Shown one piece after another: positions 9,461 through 16,386 of a DNA stretch of 64,000 bases. The notes under the pieces are model-generated. The model saw only the letters and a list, made by a program, of their open reading frames with translations, ran no database searches and was not told the origin of the DNA. Origin of the DNA: Tenacibaculum ovolyticum DSM 18103 (GTDB lineage Bacteria > Bacteroidota > Bacteroidia > Flavobacteriales > Flavobacteriaceae); NCBI RefSeq assembly GCF_000430545.1, contig NZ_KE387165.1:124728-188727 (forward strand). Direction: 5' to 3'. A program made the position numbers and the translations under genes. Position 1 is the first letter of the stretch; every line of letters begins with the position of its first letter.

Positions 9461-9492
9461 TTTGTAAACTAACTCTTTTACTTGTACTTTTG
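9461..9492 (+). promoter_or_regulatory. Full Bacteroidota promoter for the mevalonate kinase gene
   Basis: TTTG at 9461-9464, 20 bases, then TACTTTTG at 9485-9492: an exact -33/-7 pair. It overlaps a possible upstream TTG start at 9482, which decides in favour of the ATG at 9512. Confidence 0.8.
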
Positions 9493-9511
9493 TCTCGCAA
9501 TTAAAACATCT

Positions 9512-10438
9512 ATGAAAGGACCTTTATTTTACGCAAAAATATTACTCTTTGGTGAGTATGGAATAATAAAAGACTCTAAAGGGTTAGCAATTCCATTTAA
9601 CTCATATAAAGGTGGTTTAAAAACGGTTAGCAACCTAACAGGTGAAGCTAAAAAATCTAACACTAATTTAGTTAAATTTTACAGCTACTTAAAAACGTTA
9701 GATTCAACTTTAGTATCTTTCGATTTAACTTCATTAAAAAATGATATTAAAAACGGAATGTATTTCGATTCATCTATCCCTCAAGGATATGGAGTTGGTA
9801 GTTCAGGAGCTTTAGTTGCATCAATTTATGATAAGTATGTTAATAATAAAATTACTGTTTTAGAAAATTTAACACGCGATAAATTATTAGCCTTAAAGCA
9901 AATTTTCTCTTTGATGGAATCATTTTTCCACGGAAAAAGTTCAGGGTTAGACCCTTTAAATTCTTATTTGAGTTTACCTATTCTAATTAACTCTAAAGAA
10001 AATATTGAGGCAGCTGGTATTCCATCACAAAAAGAAGGAAAGGGCGCTGTATTCTTATTAGATTCTGAACAAGTTGGAGAAACAGAACCTATGGTAAACA
10101 TCTTTATGAATAAGATGAAAAATGAAGGTTTTCGCGAAATGTTGAGTGATGAATTTTCACTTCATACAGATGCCTGCATTGATGATTTCTTACATGGAAA
10201 TGTAAAATCATTGTTTAAGAATGTAAAAAAATTATCAAAAGTAGTTTTAACAAATTTCAAACCAATGATACCTTCTGCTTTCCATAAAATTTGGGAAAAA
10301 GGAATTCAAACCAACGAATACTATTTAAAACTTTGTGGTTCTGGAGGTGGCGGTTATATCTTAGGTTTTACTGAAGATTATGAAAAAGCTAAAACAAGCT
10401 TAAAAGATTATAAATTAGAATTGGTATATCGATTTTAA
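9512..10438 (+). CDS. Mevalonate kinase-like GHMP kinase
   Basis: A 308-residue GHMP kinase. AKILLFGEYGI near the N-terminus and the ATP loop PQGYGVGSSGA (90-100) are the family marks; the C-terminal LCGSGGGGYILGF is the third GHMP motif. In this order (decarboxylase upstream, UbiA downstream) the Bacteroidota enzyme is expected to be mevalonate kinase, phosphorylating mevalonate at the 5-hydroxyl with ATP. Phosphomevalonate kinase belongs to the same superfamily and cannot be excluded from sequence alone. A start 30 bases upstream (TTG at 9482) is rejected because it lies within the promoter. Its own promoter means it can be expressed apart from mvaD. Confidence 0.88.
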   Translation: MKGPLFYAKILLFGEYGIIKDSKGLAIPFNSYKGGLKTVSNLTGEAKKSNTNLVKFYSYLKTLDSTLVSFDLTSLKNDIKNGMYFDSSIPQGYGVGSSGALVASIYDKYVNNKITVLENLTRDKLLALKQIFSLMESFFHGKSSGLDPLNSYLSLPILINSKENIEAAGIPSQKEGKGAVFLLDSEQVGETEPMVNIFMNKMKNEGFREMLSDEFSLHTDACIDDFLHGNVKSLFKNVKKLSKVVLTNFKPMIPSAFHKIWEKGIQTNEYYLKLCGSGGGGYILGFTEDYEKAKTSLKDYKLELVYRF

Positions 10439-10449
10439 TCAATATTACC

Positions 10450-11367
10450 ATGAGTACATTAAAAACGAGTACAATAGTCAAAAAACTTTTTAGTCTTTTA
10501 TCTGTTGTTAGAGGATATAATATTTTAGTATTAATAGCAGCCCAATATTTGGCTGCTATTTTCATTTTCTCTGAGCAAAAATCAATAAAGCCTGTACTTT
10601 TCGACTGGCATTTGCTATACCTGGTTATAGCCACAATAACAACAGTTGCTGCAGGATATATTATCAATAATTTTTATGATAAAAATGCAGATAAAATTAA
10701 CCGACCTATAAAATCTGGGCTAGACTCATACGTTAAGCAAGAAACAAAACTATCCTTATATTTCTTATTAAACTTTACAGGTTTTGGCTTTGGCTGGTTA
10801 GTTTCTTGGAGAGCTGCTTTCTTCTTCGCTATATACATATTCGGTATTTGGTTCTATTCTCACAAATTAAAAAGATATCCTTTTATTGGGTTAATGAGTG
10901 TAACCATATTAACAATACTTCCTTTTTTTGTGATTTTCGTGCACTATAAAAATTTTTCAAAAGTTATTTTTGTACATGCAATTTTTCTTTTTCTAATTAT
11001 AATGATTAGAGAATTAATAAAAAAACTTGAAAACATTAAGGGAGCTATATTAAATAACTACAATACTTTTCCAGTAAAATACGGTGAAAAAAACACCAAA
11101 AAGTTAATCATTCTATTAATGATTTTAACATTAGTTCCGGTTAGTATTCTATTTAGCTATCCTGCTATTGAGTATATGAAATACTATTTCTACCTAACTG
11201 CAATTATTTTGTTTTTCATTGGTTTCTACACTTGGAAAGCAACAAAAACCAACCAATATCGACTGCTACACAACATATTAAAAGTATTATTATTAATTGG
11301 AGTATTCAGTTTACTATTTATTGACAAATCCTTAATTTTAGACAAAGTAGTCACAGCTTTAGATTAA
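10450..11367 (+). CDS. UbiA-family prenyltransferase
   Basis: A 305-residue integral membrane protein with about eight or nine hydrophobic segments. The prenyl-diphosphate site reads NNFYDKNADKINRP (73-86), matching the Asp-rich N-D-x-x-D-x-x-x-D motif of UbiA enzymes. A second Asp-rich motif is weaker (REL-IKKLENIKGA region). Bacteroidota homologues are often annotated as geranylgeranylglycerol-phosphate geranylgeranyltransferase, but the acceptor cannot be told from sequence. It starts 12 bases after the mevalonate kinase gene and should share its transcript, so substrate supply and use are encoded together. Confidence 0.88.
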   Translation: MSTLKTSTIVKKLFSLLSVVRGYNILVLIAAQYLAAIFIFSEQKSIKPVLFDWHLLYLVIATITTVAAGYIINNFYDKNADKINRPIKSGLDSYVKQETKLSLYFLLNFTGFGFGWLVSWRAAFFFAIYIFGIWFYSHKLKRYPFIGLMSVTILTILPFFVIFVHYKNFSKVIFVHAIFLFLIIMIRELIKKLENIKGAILNNYNTFPVKYGEKNTKKLIILLMILTLVPVSILFSYPAIEYMKYYFYLTAIILFFIGFYTWKATKTNQYRLLHNILKVLLLIGVFSLLFIDKSLILDKVVTALD

Positions 11368-11384
11368 AAATCAAATAATTACTG

Positions 11385-11392
11385 TACCTTTG
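11385..11392 (+). promoter_or_regulatory. -7 element (TACCTTTG) before the pseudouridine synthase gene
   Basis: TACCTTTG fits TAnnTTTG and lies 21 bases before the ATG at 11414. The -33 side has no TTG, so this is only a half promoter. Confidence 0.5.
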
Positions 11393-11413
11393 CGCACTTT
11401 TTAAAATATTATT

Positions 11414-12355
11414 ATGAATTCAAAAAACTCGTCGAGAGGACGACAGGCTGATAAGAACAGCAATCCTCGTGAAAAAAAATCATTTAGAACTGATAGGTCT
11501 GAAAAAAACGATAAACCTGAGAGAACTAATAACCTCTCAAGTAAAAAAAGATTTGCGACTAGCTCTTCTGATAATAAAAAACAATTTAAAAGAGACCATA
11601 AAAGATCTCAATCTAATAAACCAGTTCAGAATACAACTGAAGATGCAACTGGTATTCGTTTAAATAAATACATTTCCAATTCTGGAATCTGTTCACGTAG
11701 AGAAGCTGACACCTACATAGAACATGGTAGTGTTGCTGTTAACGGTAAATTAATGACTCAAATGGGCTACAAGGTACAACCTACCGATGAAGTACGTTTT
11801 GATGGAACATTAATTTCGATAGAGAAGAAACGTTATATTTTACTAAATAAACCAAAAAACTATATTACCACCATGGAAGATGATCGTGGTCGTAAAACGG
11901 TAATGGAAATTATTGCTGATGCTACCAAAGAGCGCATATACCCTGTTGGAAGATTAGATAGAAACACCACTGGTTTGTTATTATTCACAAACGACGGTGA
12001 ATTGGCTAAAAAATTAACGCACCCAAAGCATAACGTCCGTAAATTATACCACGCTTCTTTAGATAAAAAATTATCAATCTCTGATTTAGATAAATTACGT
12101 GGTGATGTTGTTATCGAAGGTAAAAAAGTTTTTATTGATGCTGTTTCTTATGTAGAAGGAGAAAGAAAAACTGAAGTTGGAATTGAAATACATTCTGGAA
12201 GAAACCGAATTGTTCGTAAAATATTTGAAAGTTTCGGATATGCCGTAACAAAACTAGACCGTGTTGTTTTTGCTGGTATGACTAAACGTAATTTACCTCG
12301 TGGTAGATGGCGTGAGTTAACAGACCAAGAAGTTAACACATTAAAAATGTTATAA
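11414..12355 (+). CDS. RluB/RsuA-type rRNA pseudouridine synthase
   Basis: A 313-residue enzyme that isomerises specific uridines in rRNA. The first 78 residues are a basic, Ser/Asn/Lys-rich tail of low complexity, common in Bacteroidota members. An S4 RNA-binding domain follows (about 80-135, IRLNKYISNSGICSRREAD). The catalytic domain carries the GRLDRNTTGLLL motif with the likely catalytic Asp182. The C-terminal IHSGRNRIVRKIFE segment is typical of RsuA/RluB. RluB (23S) is more likely than RsuA (16S) by the usual naming, but the target is not decided here. It ends at a strong bidirectional terminator. Confidence 0.93.
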   Translation: MNSKNSSRGRQADKNSNPREKKSFRTDRSEKNDKPERTNNLSSKKRFATSSSDNKKQFKRDHKRSQSNKPVQNTTEDATGIRLNKYISNSGICSRREADTYIEHGSVAVNGKLMTQMGYKVQPTDEVRFDGTLISIEKKRYILLNKPKNYITTMEDDRGRKTVMEIIADATKERIYPVGRLDRNTTGLLLFTNDGELAKKLTHPKHNVRKLYHASLDKKLSISDLDKLRGDVVIEGKKVFIDAVSYVEGERKTEVGIEIHSGRNRIVRKIFESFGYAVTKLDRVVFAGMTKRNLPRGRWRELTDQEVNTLKML

Positions 12356-12360
12356 ATAAA

Positions 12361-12392
12361 AAAAATCCCGAGTTTTAAACTCGGGATTTTTT
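12361..12392. terminator. Bidirectional intrinsic terminator
   Basis: A long stem (AAATCCCGAGTTT with its complement, short loop) is flanked by A and T runs, between the convergent pseudouridine synthase and HMA-protein genes. Confidence 0.9.
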
Positions 12393-12394
12393 AT

Positions 12395-12766
12395 TTACAT
12401 TTTTTTCACTTTATGATCTTCTTTAATTTCTTCATCTCGGTATTTACAACACGGATGTAAATTATCATAAGCTTCTTTTGTCGCTTTAATCTCTTTCGTA
12501 TCATGCCCCACATTTGCTAAACTCTGCTGAATCGTTTTAACGCTTGTTTTACGTTCATCAACAATTAACTTTAACTCATGTGTGTTTACATTCCATTGCG
12601 CATATTTAACTCCTTTACAGTTTAAAGCAGCTTTTTCTATACGTCCTTTACACATTTTACAAACCCCATCAACATCTAAAGACACTTTAGCATTCTTCTT
12701 CTTTTGTTGTGCTGATGCTGTAACACTTATCAATAAAATCGATATTACTAATACTATTTTTCTCAT
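12395..12766 (-). CDS. Exported heavy-metal-associated (HMA) domain protein
   Basis: A 123-residue protein with a signal peptide (residues 1-20, ending ASAQ). An HMA fold covers about 27-95, with the metal pair in VCKMCKGRIE (C36 and C39), as in copper chaperones and P-type ATPase heads. A second cysteine pair near the C-terminus (PCCKYRDEE) and several His/Lys follow, so the tail may also bind metal. It is periplasmic if the signal is cut. It is the last gene of a leftward set with a TonB receptor (2 bases away) and an HYC/CC/PP protein, which suggests uptake or buffering of copper or a similar thiol-liking metal. The metal is inferred. Confidence 0.88.
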   Translation of the reverse strand: MRKIVLVISILLISVTASAQQKKKNAKVSLDVDGVCKMCKGRIEKAALNCKGVKYAQWNVNTHELKLIVDERKTSVKTIQQSLANVGHDTKEIKATKEAYDNLHPCCKYRDEEIKEDHKVKKM

Positions 12767-12767
12767 C

Positions 12768-15017
12768 TTAATCTATTTTAAATCTTAAACCTGTATAAAA
12801 ATTACTTCCAAATACTGGCGCATATATAATTGTTGTATCAAAATTTGAACCAAAAGGATCATCGCTACCTAAGATAGGATTTTTTTGTTTATAATTTGTA
12901 ATATTCTCTGCGCCTGCATATATCTCAAACTTTTTTGAAAATACTTTTGTTACCTGTATGTTTACCAAATTATAACTATCAGAATACTCAGGCAATCTAT
13001 ATTCTATAGCATTGGTTTGTGTATTAGGCAATCGCTGCTCTCCCACCCAATTATAAGTAACATCAAATTTCCAATGAGCATCATTTTCTTTTTTCTCAGT
13101 TTCATAAGATACATTTGCAAAGAATCTATGTTTTGCCTGTAATGCCTTATCTAAATTACCAGACTTGTAATCAGTATTTACATCGTAATGTTTATATGAA
13201 AAACGAGTATTAAAATACGGTATTATATTCTGATTAACCTCTAATTGAAAGCTATTAGCAATACTATTTCCGTTTAAATTATAAAATGAAATTTCCTGTG
13301 GGTTTTCCCAATCTACTACAACCTGATTTTTAAAATCAGTTCTATAAAAATCAAACGTAATATCACCTTTCTTTCCAAACAACTTATATCCTTGCAAAAA
13401 AGAAACTCCATAATTCCATGCAACTTCAGGGTTTAAACCGTAAGCCTTATTACCCACACCATCAATTTTAACCTGTCTCGATGAAGCAAAAAACTGTTGG
13501 TTTTCAGCAAAGATATTTGCAACTCTCCTCCCCTTTCCTACTGAAGCTCTAAACACTCCTTTTTCCCATGCTGTATAACGAATATGCAATCGAGGTGTTA
13601 AGAAAGTTCCTAGCAAACTATGTTTATCTATTCTTAAACCTGCCGTTATACTTAAATCATCAGCATTATCATAAGCATACTCAAAAAAAGCACCAAAAGA
13701 GTTTTCTTTACGATCAAAATTACGAGCTACTCCTACTTTCACAAACTCATCATATTTATCATACGTAAAGTTAATCCCTGTCTTAAATTTACTACGAGTA
13801 TCACCTATTATTGAATTAAAGATAAAATTACTGTAAAAACTTTGGTGTTGAATATTATAGTCACTTAAACCGAAATAAGAATCTTGCTTATGATTGCTAT
13901 ATGCTGCTTGAATACCCATGCTTTGAAATGGTAAATCAGGAAAAACATACCCCAATTTAGCAGAAGTATCAAAACGCTTCGTTTTAATTTCGCTCCCCCA
14001 AACAATATTAGAGCCTTTATGAATACCCGGATTAAAGTTAAATTGACCAACTTGCTTATTATCGTCTAAATATCTAAAATTAATAAAACTTACCCATCCT
14101 TTTTGTGCATCTACATATTGCCAACGATTCATTATATTAACTTGCTTTGCTAATGGATTGTCTAAAAAATCATCATTGTTTTTATCAAACTTCTCTCCCC
14201 TATAATTTCCATGAACATAAAGCCCAGTTTGCCATTTATCGCTTACCTTTTGATTAACATGAGTATTAAATTCCAATCTTCCTCCTGCCGAAGCATAGGC
14301 ATTTGCAAAAAAGCGATGATTTGTATACGGCTTCACTAATTCGGCATTTATTTGCCCTGAAATACTTTCGTAACCGTTTACAACACTACCCGCACCCTTA
14401 GTTATTTGAATACTTTCAACCCAAGTACCAGGAGTAAAAGACAACCCAAATCCCTGAGAAGCTCCTCGTATAGATGGAATATTTTCTTGTGTTATCAACA
14501 AATAAGGACTTGTTAACCCTAACATTTGAATTTGCTTTGTTCCTGTTAAAGCATCAGAAAAATTAACATCTATTGACGGATTTGTTTCAAAACTTTCTGC
14601 TAAATTACAACAGGCAGCTTTTAGCAACTCTGCGCTATTAATCGTCATCACATTTTGAGATTGCAAGTATGATTTTTGAGTTGCATTTTTTTTCGATTCA
14701 ATCGTCACCTCCTCTAAGGTATTATTTTCTTTTAAAAAATGATGCATTGGTTTTAAACCATTTACAATAATAGTATCAGTTTTAAACCCCACAAAACTAA
14801 CAACTAGTTTTTTGTATGTTGATTTGTATGGTATATTAAACCATCCTTTTTCATTTGTTGTTACTCCTACATTTGTATTTAACCAATGAACGCTTGCTCC
14901 GTAAATTCCTAGATTATTCTTTGGCCCGTTTTTATCCATAATCATTCCCTTAAGTTTTTCTTGTGAAAAGGAAATTGTGGATACCAGTATTAGTATACTG
15001 AGTATATATTTTTTCAT
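12768..15017 (-). CDS. TonB-dependent outer membrane receptor, probably metal-linked
   Basis: A 749-residue receptor. A signal peptide ends near SFSQ (19). A carboxypeptidase-regulatory-like domain covers about 20-105, the plug about 115-235 (QITKGAGSVVNGYESISGQI region), and the barrel follows to the end. The start of the plug holds an adjacent cysteine pair (KAACCNLAESF), unusual for an outer-membrane receptor and shared by relatives next to HMA genes. The HMA gene follows after 1 base and an HYC/CC/PP gene lies upstream, so the three probably form one operon. Copper or another soft metal complex is the likely cargo; this comes from context, not from a known substrate motif. Confidence 0.93.
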   Translation of the reverse strand: MKKYILSILILVSTISFSQEKLKGMIMDKNGPKNNLGIYGASVHWLNTNVGVTTNEKGWFNIPYKSTYKKLVVSFVGFKTDTIIVNGLKPMHHFLKENNTLEEVTIESKKNATQKSYLQSQNVMTINSAELLKAACCNLAESFETNPSIDVNFSDALTGTKQIQMLGLTSPYLLITQENIPSIRGASQGFGLSFTPGTWVESIQITKGAGSVVNGYESISGQINAELVKPYTNHRFFANAYASAGGRLEFNTHVNQKVSDKWQTGLYVHGNYRGEKFDKNNDDFLDNPLAKQVNIMNRWQYVDAQKGWVSFINFRYLDDNKQVGQFNFNPGIHKGSNIVWGSEIKTKRFDTSAKLGYVFPDLPFQSMGIQAAYSNHKQDSYFGLSDYNIQHQSFYSNFIFNSIIGDTRSKFKTGINFTYDKYDEFVKVGVARNFDRKENSFGAFFEYAYDNADDLSITAGLRIDKHSLLGTFLTPRLHIRYTAWEKGVFRASVGKGRRVANIFAENQQFFASSRQVKIDGVGNKAYGLNPEVAWNYGVSFLQGYKLFGKKGDITFDFYRTDFKNQVVVDWENPQEISFYNLNGNSIANSFQLEVNQNIIPYFNTRFSYKHYDVNTDYKSGNLDKALQAKHRFFANVSYETEKKENDAHWKFDVTYNWVGEQRLPNTQTNAIEYRLPEYSDSYNLVNIQVTKVFSKKFEIYAGAENITNYKQKNPILGSDDPFGSNFDTTIIYAPVFGSNFYTGLRFKID

Positions 15018-15074
15018 TATTTTATATCATTTTAATTCTACAATTCTTATTTATTAAAAAAAAGAACTATAAAA

Positions 15075-15485
15075 TCATATGATAAAAACTTCGTGAAGTA
15101 CTTGAATGTCTGAAACTAAATTTGGGGGGGAATAATATTCACTTGAAACCGTTTGTTTATCAAAATCTTGAAATAACAGCTCATATGAAGCATAAAAAGC
15201 AACAAAAAGTTTAACTTGATGAAAACTTATCTTATCTAAAGAAACTTTCTGTATTTCATCTTGCCCTTTAATTTGATGAACTTCATCTTTGCAACACTTC
15301 TTTTTCTTGATTATAGTTCCGCAATCATCTTTCATACCTTCATTACAGGTATCTGCTTCACCAACATAAGATACATCAACCAAAAAATCACCACAATAAT
15401 GTTTTTCTACTGTAAAAGAAAAAGTAGAAAACAACACTAATAAAGCTAGTGTTATGGTTGATATTTTTGTAAATGCTTGTTTCAT
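15075..15485 (-). CDS. HYC_CC_PP-type small secreted or membrane-anchored protein
   Basis: A 136-residue protein beginning at the ATG at 15485; an earlier in-frame ATG at 15494 lies inside a -7 promoter element. A hydrophobic stretch (about 9-25) is a signal peptide or anchor. It then shows HYCG, further cysteines (DTC, DDC, KKCC) and a late SPP, the pattern of the uncharacterised HYC_CC_PP family of Bacteroidota. Four or more Cys and His residues suggest metal binding. It heads the TonB receptor/HMA set at 15017-12395, with 57 bases between the genes. Its exact job is unknown. Confidence 0.82.
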   Translation of the reverse strand: MKQAFTKISTITLALLVLFSTFSFTVEKHYCGDFLVDVSYVGEADTCNEGMKDDCGTIIKKKKCCKDEVHQIKGQDEIQKVSLDKISFHQVKLFVAFYASYELLFQDFDKQTVSSEYYSPPNLVSDIQVLHEVFII

Positions 15486-15491
15486 TGATTG

Positions 15492-15499
15492 CAAAGGTA
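15492..15499 (-). promoter_or_regulatory. -7 element (TACCTTTG) for the HYC_CC_PP operon
   Basis: Read on the minus strand, TACCTTTG fits TAnnTTTG. Only six bases separate it from the ATG at 15485, so the expected transcript start lies at or next to the start codon. The mRNA may be leaderless or nearly so. Confidence 0.55.
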
Positions 15500-15540
15500 C
15501 AAAAAAATAGAATTTTATTTTTTAAAACAATTGTTAAATC

Positions 15541-15548
15541 TATTTTTG
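15541..15548 (+). promoter_or_regulatory. -7 element (TATTTTTG) for the GAF-protein gene
   Basis: TATTTTTG fits TAnnTTTG and lies 45 bases before the ATG at 15594, in the divergent region shared with the HYC_CC_PP promoter. No -33 TTG is found at the right distance. Confidence 0.4.
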
Positions 15549-15593
15549 TAAGTTCTTAATTCAAAATACGAATAAGATAAAAACCAATTAATA

Positions 15594-16046
15594 ATGAATT
15601 TACAAGAATTAAAAAATAACATAAACAAAATAGCAGATAGTAATTCTGTTAAAGAAGAAAAATTACAACAAATTTGTGACTACTTAGCTTCTGAAGTTTC
15701 TTATTACGACTGGGTTGGTTTTTATTTTAAAAATGGTGATAAAGATGAGTTAAAACTTGCACAATATAACGGAGAACCTACCGACCATACAATTATACCA
15801 TTCGGTAAAGGTATTTGTGGCCAAGTAGCTGTTAGTAATGAAAATTTTATAGTCCAGGATGTACAAGAACAAGACAACTATATTTCTTGCGGATGGAAAG
15901 TAAAAGCAGAAATAGTGATTCCTATTTTTGTTAACAATGAAAACATTGGTCAGATAGACATTGACTCTCATACCATTAACCCTTTTACTTCAGATGACGA
16001 GCTTTTATTAAAATACACTTGTGAAAAAGTAGCTCTCTTTATATAA
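15594..16046 (+). CDS. GAF-domain protein, free methionine-R-sulfoxide reductase-like
   Basis: A 150-residue single GAF domain. The segments FGKGICGQVAVSN and ISCGWKVKAEIVIPI match free methionine-(R)-sulfoxide reductases. Cys75 and Cys99 stand 24 residues apart, like the resolving and catalytic cysteines (C94 and C118) of the E. coli enzyme. The position of the third E. coli cysteine (C84) is a His here (residue 65). The protein may therefore reduce free Met-R-sulfoxide with a simpler relay, or may be a GAF sensor. It stands alone, followed by a 41-residue gene with its own promoter. Confidence 0.82.
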   Translation: MNLQELKNNINKIADSNSVKEEKLQQICDYLASEVSYYDWVGFYFKNGDKDELKLAQYNGEPTDHTIIPFGKGICGQVAVSNENFIVQDVQEQDNYISCGWKVKAEIVIPIFVNNENIGQIDIDSHTINPFTSDDELLLKYTCEKVALFI

Positions 16047-16061
16047 TTACCCTCTAAACAC

Positions 16062-16092
16062 TTGATTGTTAGGTTTTTTTTTCTTAAGTTTG
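16062..16092 (+). promoter_or_regulatory. Full Bacteroidota promoter for the 41-residue gene
   Basis: TTG at 16062-16064, exactly 20 bases, then TAAGTTTG at 16085-16092. The transcript should begin near 16098, leaving a leader of about 27 bases before the ATG at 16125. A longer frame from the TTG at 16062 would begin inside the -33 element and is rejected. Confidence 0.8.
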
Positions 16093-16124
16093 CAAACTTA
16101 TTAACCCCACATAATCCCCATATT

Positions 16125-16250
16125 ATGAACCCTAAAAAACACCCCTCATACGCTGCGCTAGGCAATACTAGTGCTCGTACAGAATCTCAACAATCTTTAC
16201 TAGAAAAATTTACATCATGGTTTCGTGATTTCTTAGAAAACGCAGAATAA
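16125..16250 (+). CDS. 41-residue protein with an FtsA-like C-terminal tail
   Basis: The ATG at 16125 encodes 41 residues in two parts: a polar N-terminal half (MNPKKHPSYAALGNTSART) and a C-terminal helix LEKFTSWFRDFLENAE. That helix matches the last residues of FtsA in this window (FEKFTERFKEFLDNAE at 42247-42294) at 11 of 16 positions, and most differences are conservative. The last 48 bases match at 37 positions. In FtsA this tail is an amphipathic membrane-targeting helix, so the small protein probably sits on the inner membrane surface. It has a full promoter (16062-16092), its own terminator, and lies beside purH and the mreB operon. It may act in division or shape control or compete with FtsA; this is inference. 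Confidence 0.75.
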   Translation: MNPKKHPSYAALGNTSARTESQQSLLEKFTSWFRDFLENAE

Positions 16251-16268
16251 CCATTTTTTTCACAAGAA

Positions 16269-16307
16269 AAAACACCACCAAAATCCTATTAGATTTGGTG
16301 GTGTTTT
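16269..16307 (+). terminator. Strong intrinsic terminator after the 41-residue gene
   Basis: AACACCACCAAAATC pairs with GATTTGGTGGTGTT (one bulged A) around a six-base loop and is followed by four T. It separates the small gene from purH. Confidence 0.85.
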
Positions 16308-16333
16308 CATTTACTAATAAGCCAAAATATTTA

Positions 16334-16364
16334 TTGCGTAACCTTTACTGTTTTAGTAGCTTTG
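16334..16364 (+). promoter_or_regulatory. Full Bacteroidota promoter for purH
   Basis: TTG at 16334-16336, 20 bases, then TAGCTTTG at 16357-16364, 23 bases before the purH ATG. Confidence 0.8.
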
Positions 16365-16386
16365 CAGGCTTAACAACACAACAACA

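Noticed and set aside
9482..9511. Upstream TTG start for the mevalonate kinase gene
   Set aside because: It overlaps the TACTTTTG -7 element; the transcript would begin after it.
16062..16124. Longer start for the 41-residue protein (TTG at 16062)
   Set aside because: The TTG is the -33 promoter element and the extension spans the -7 box.
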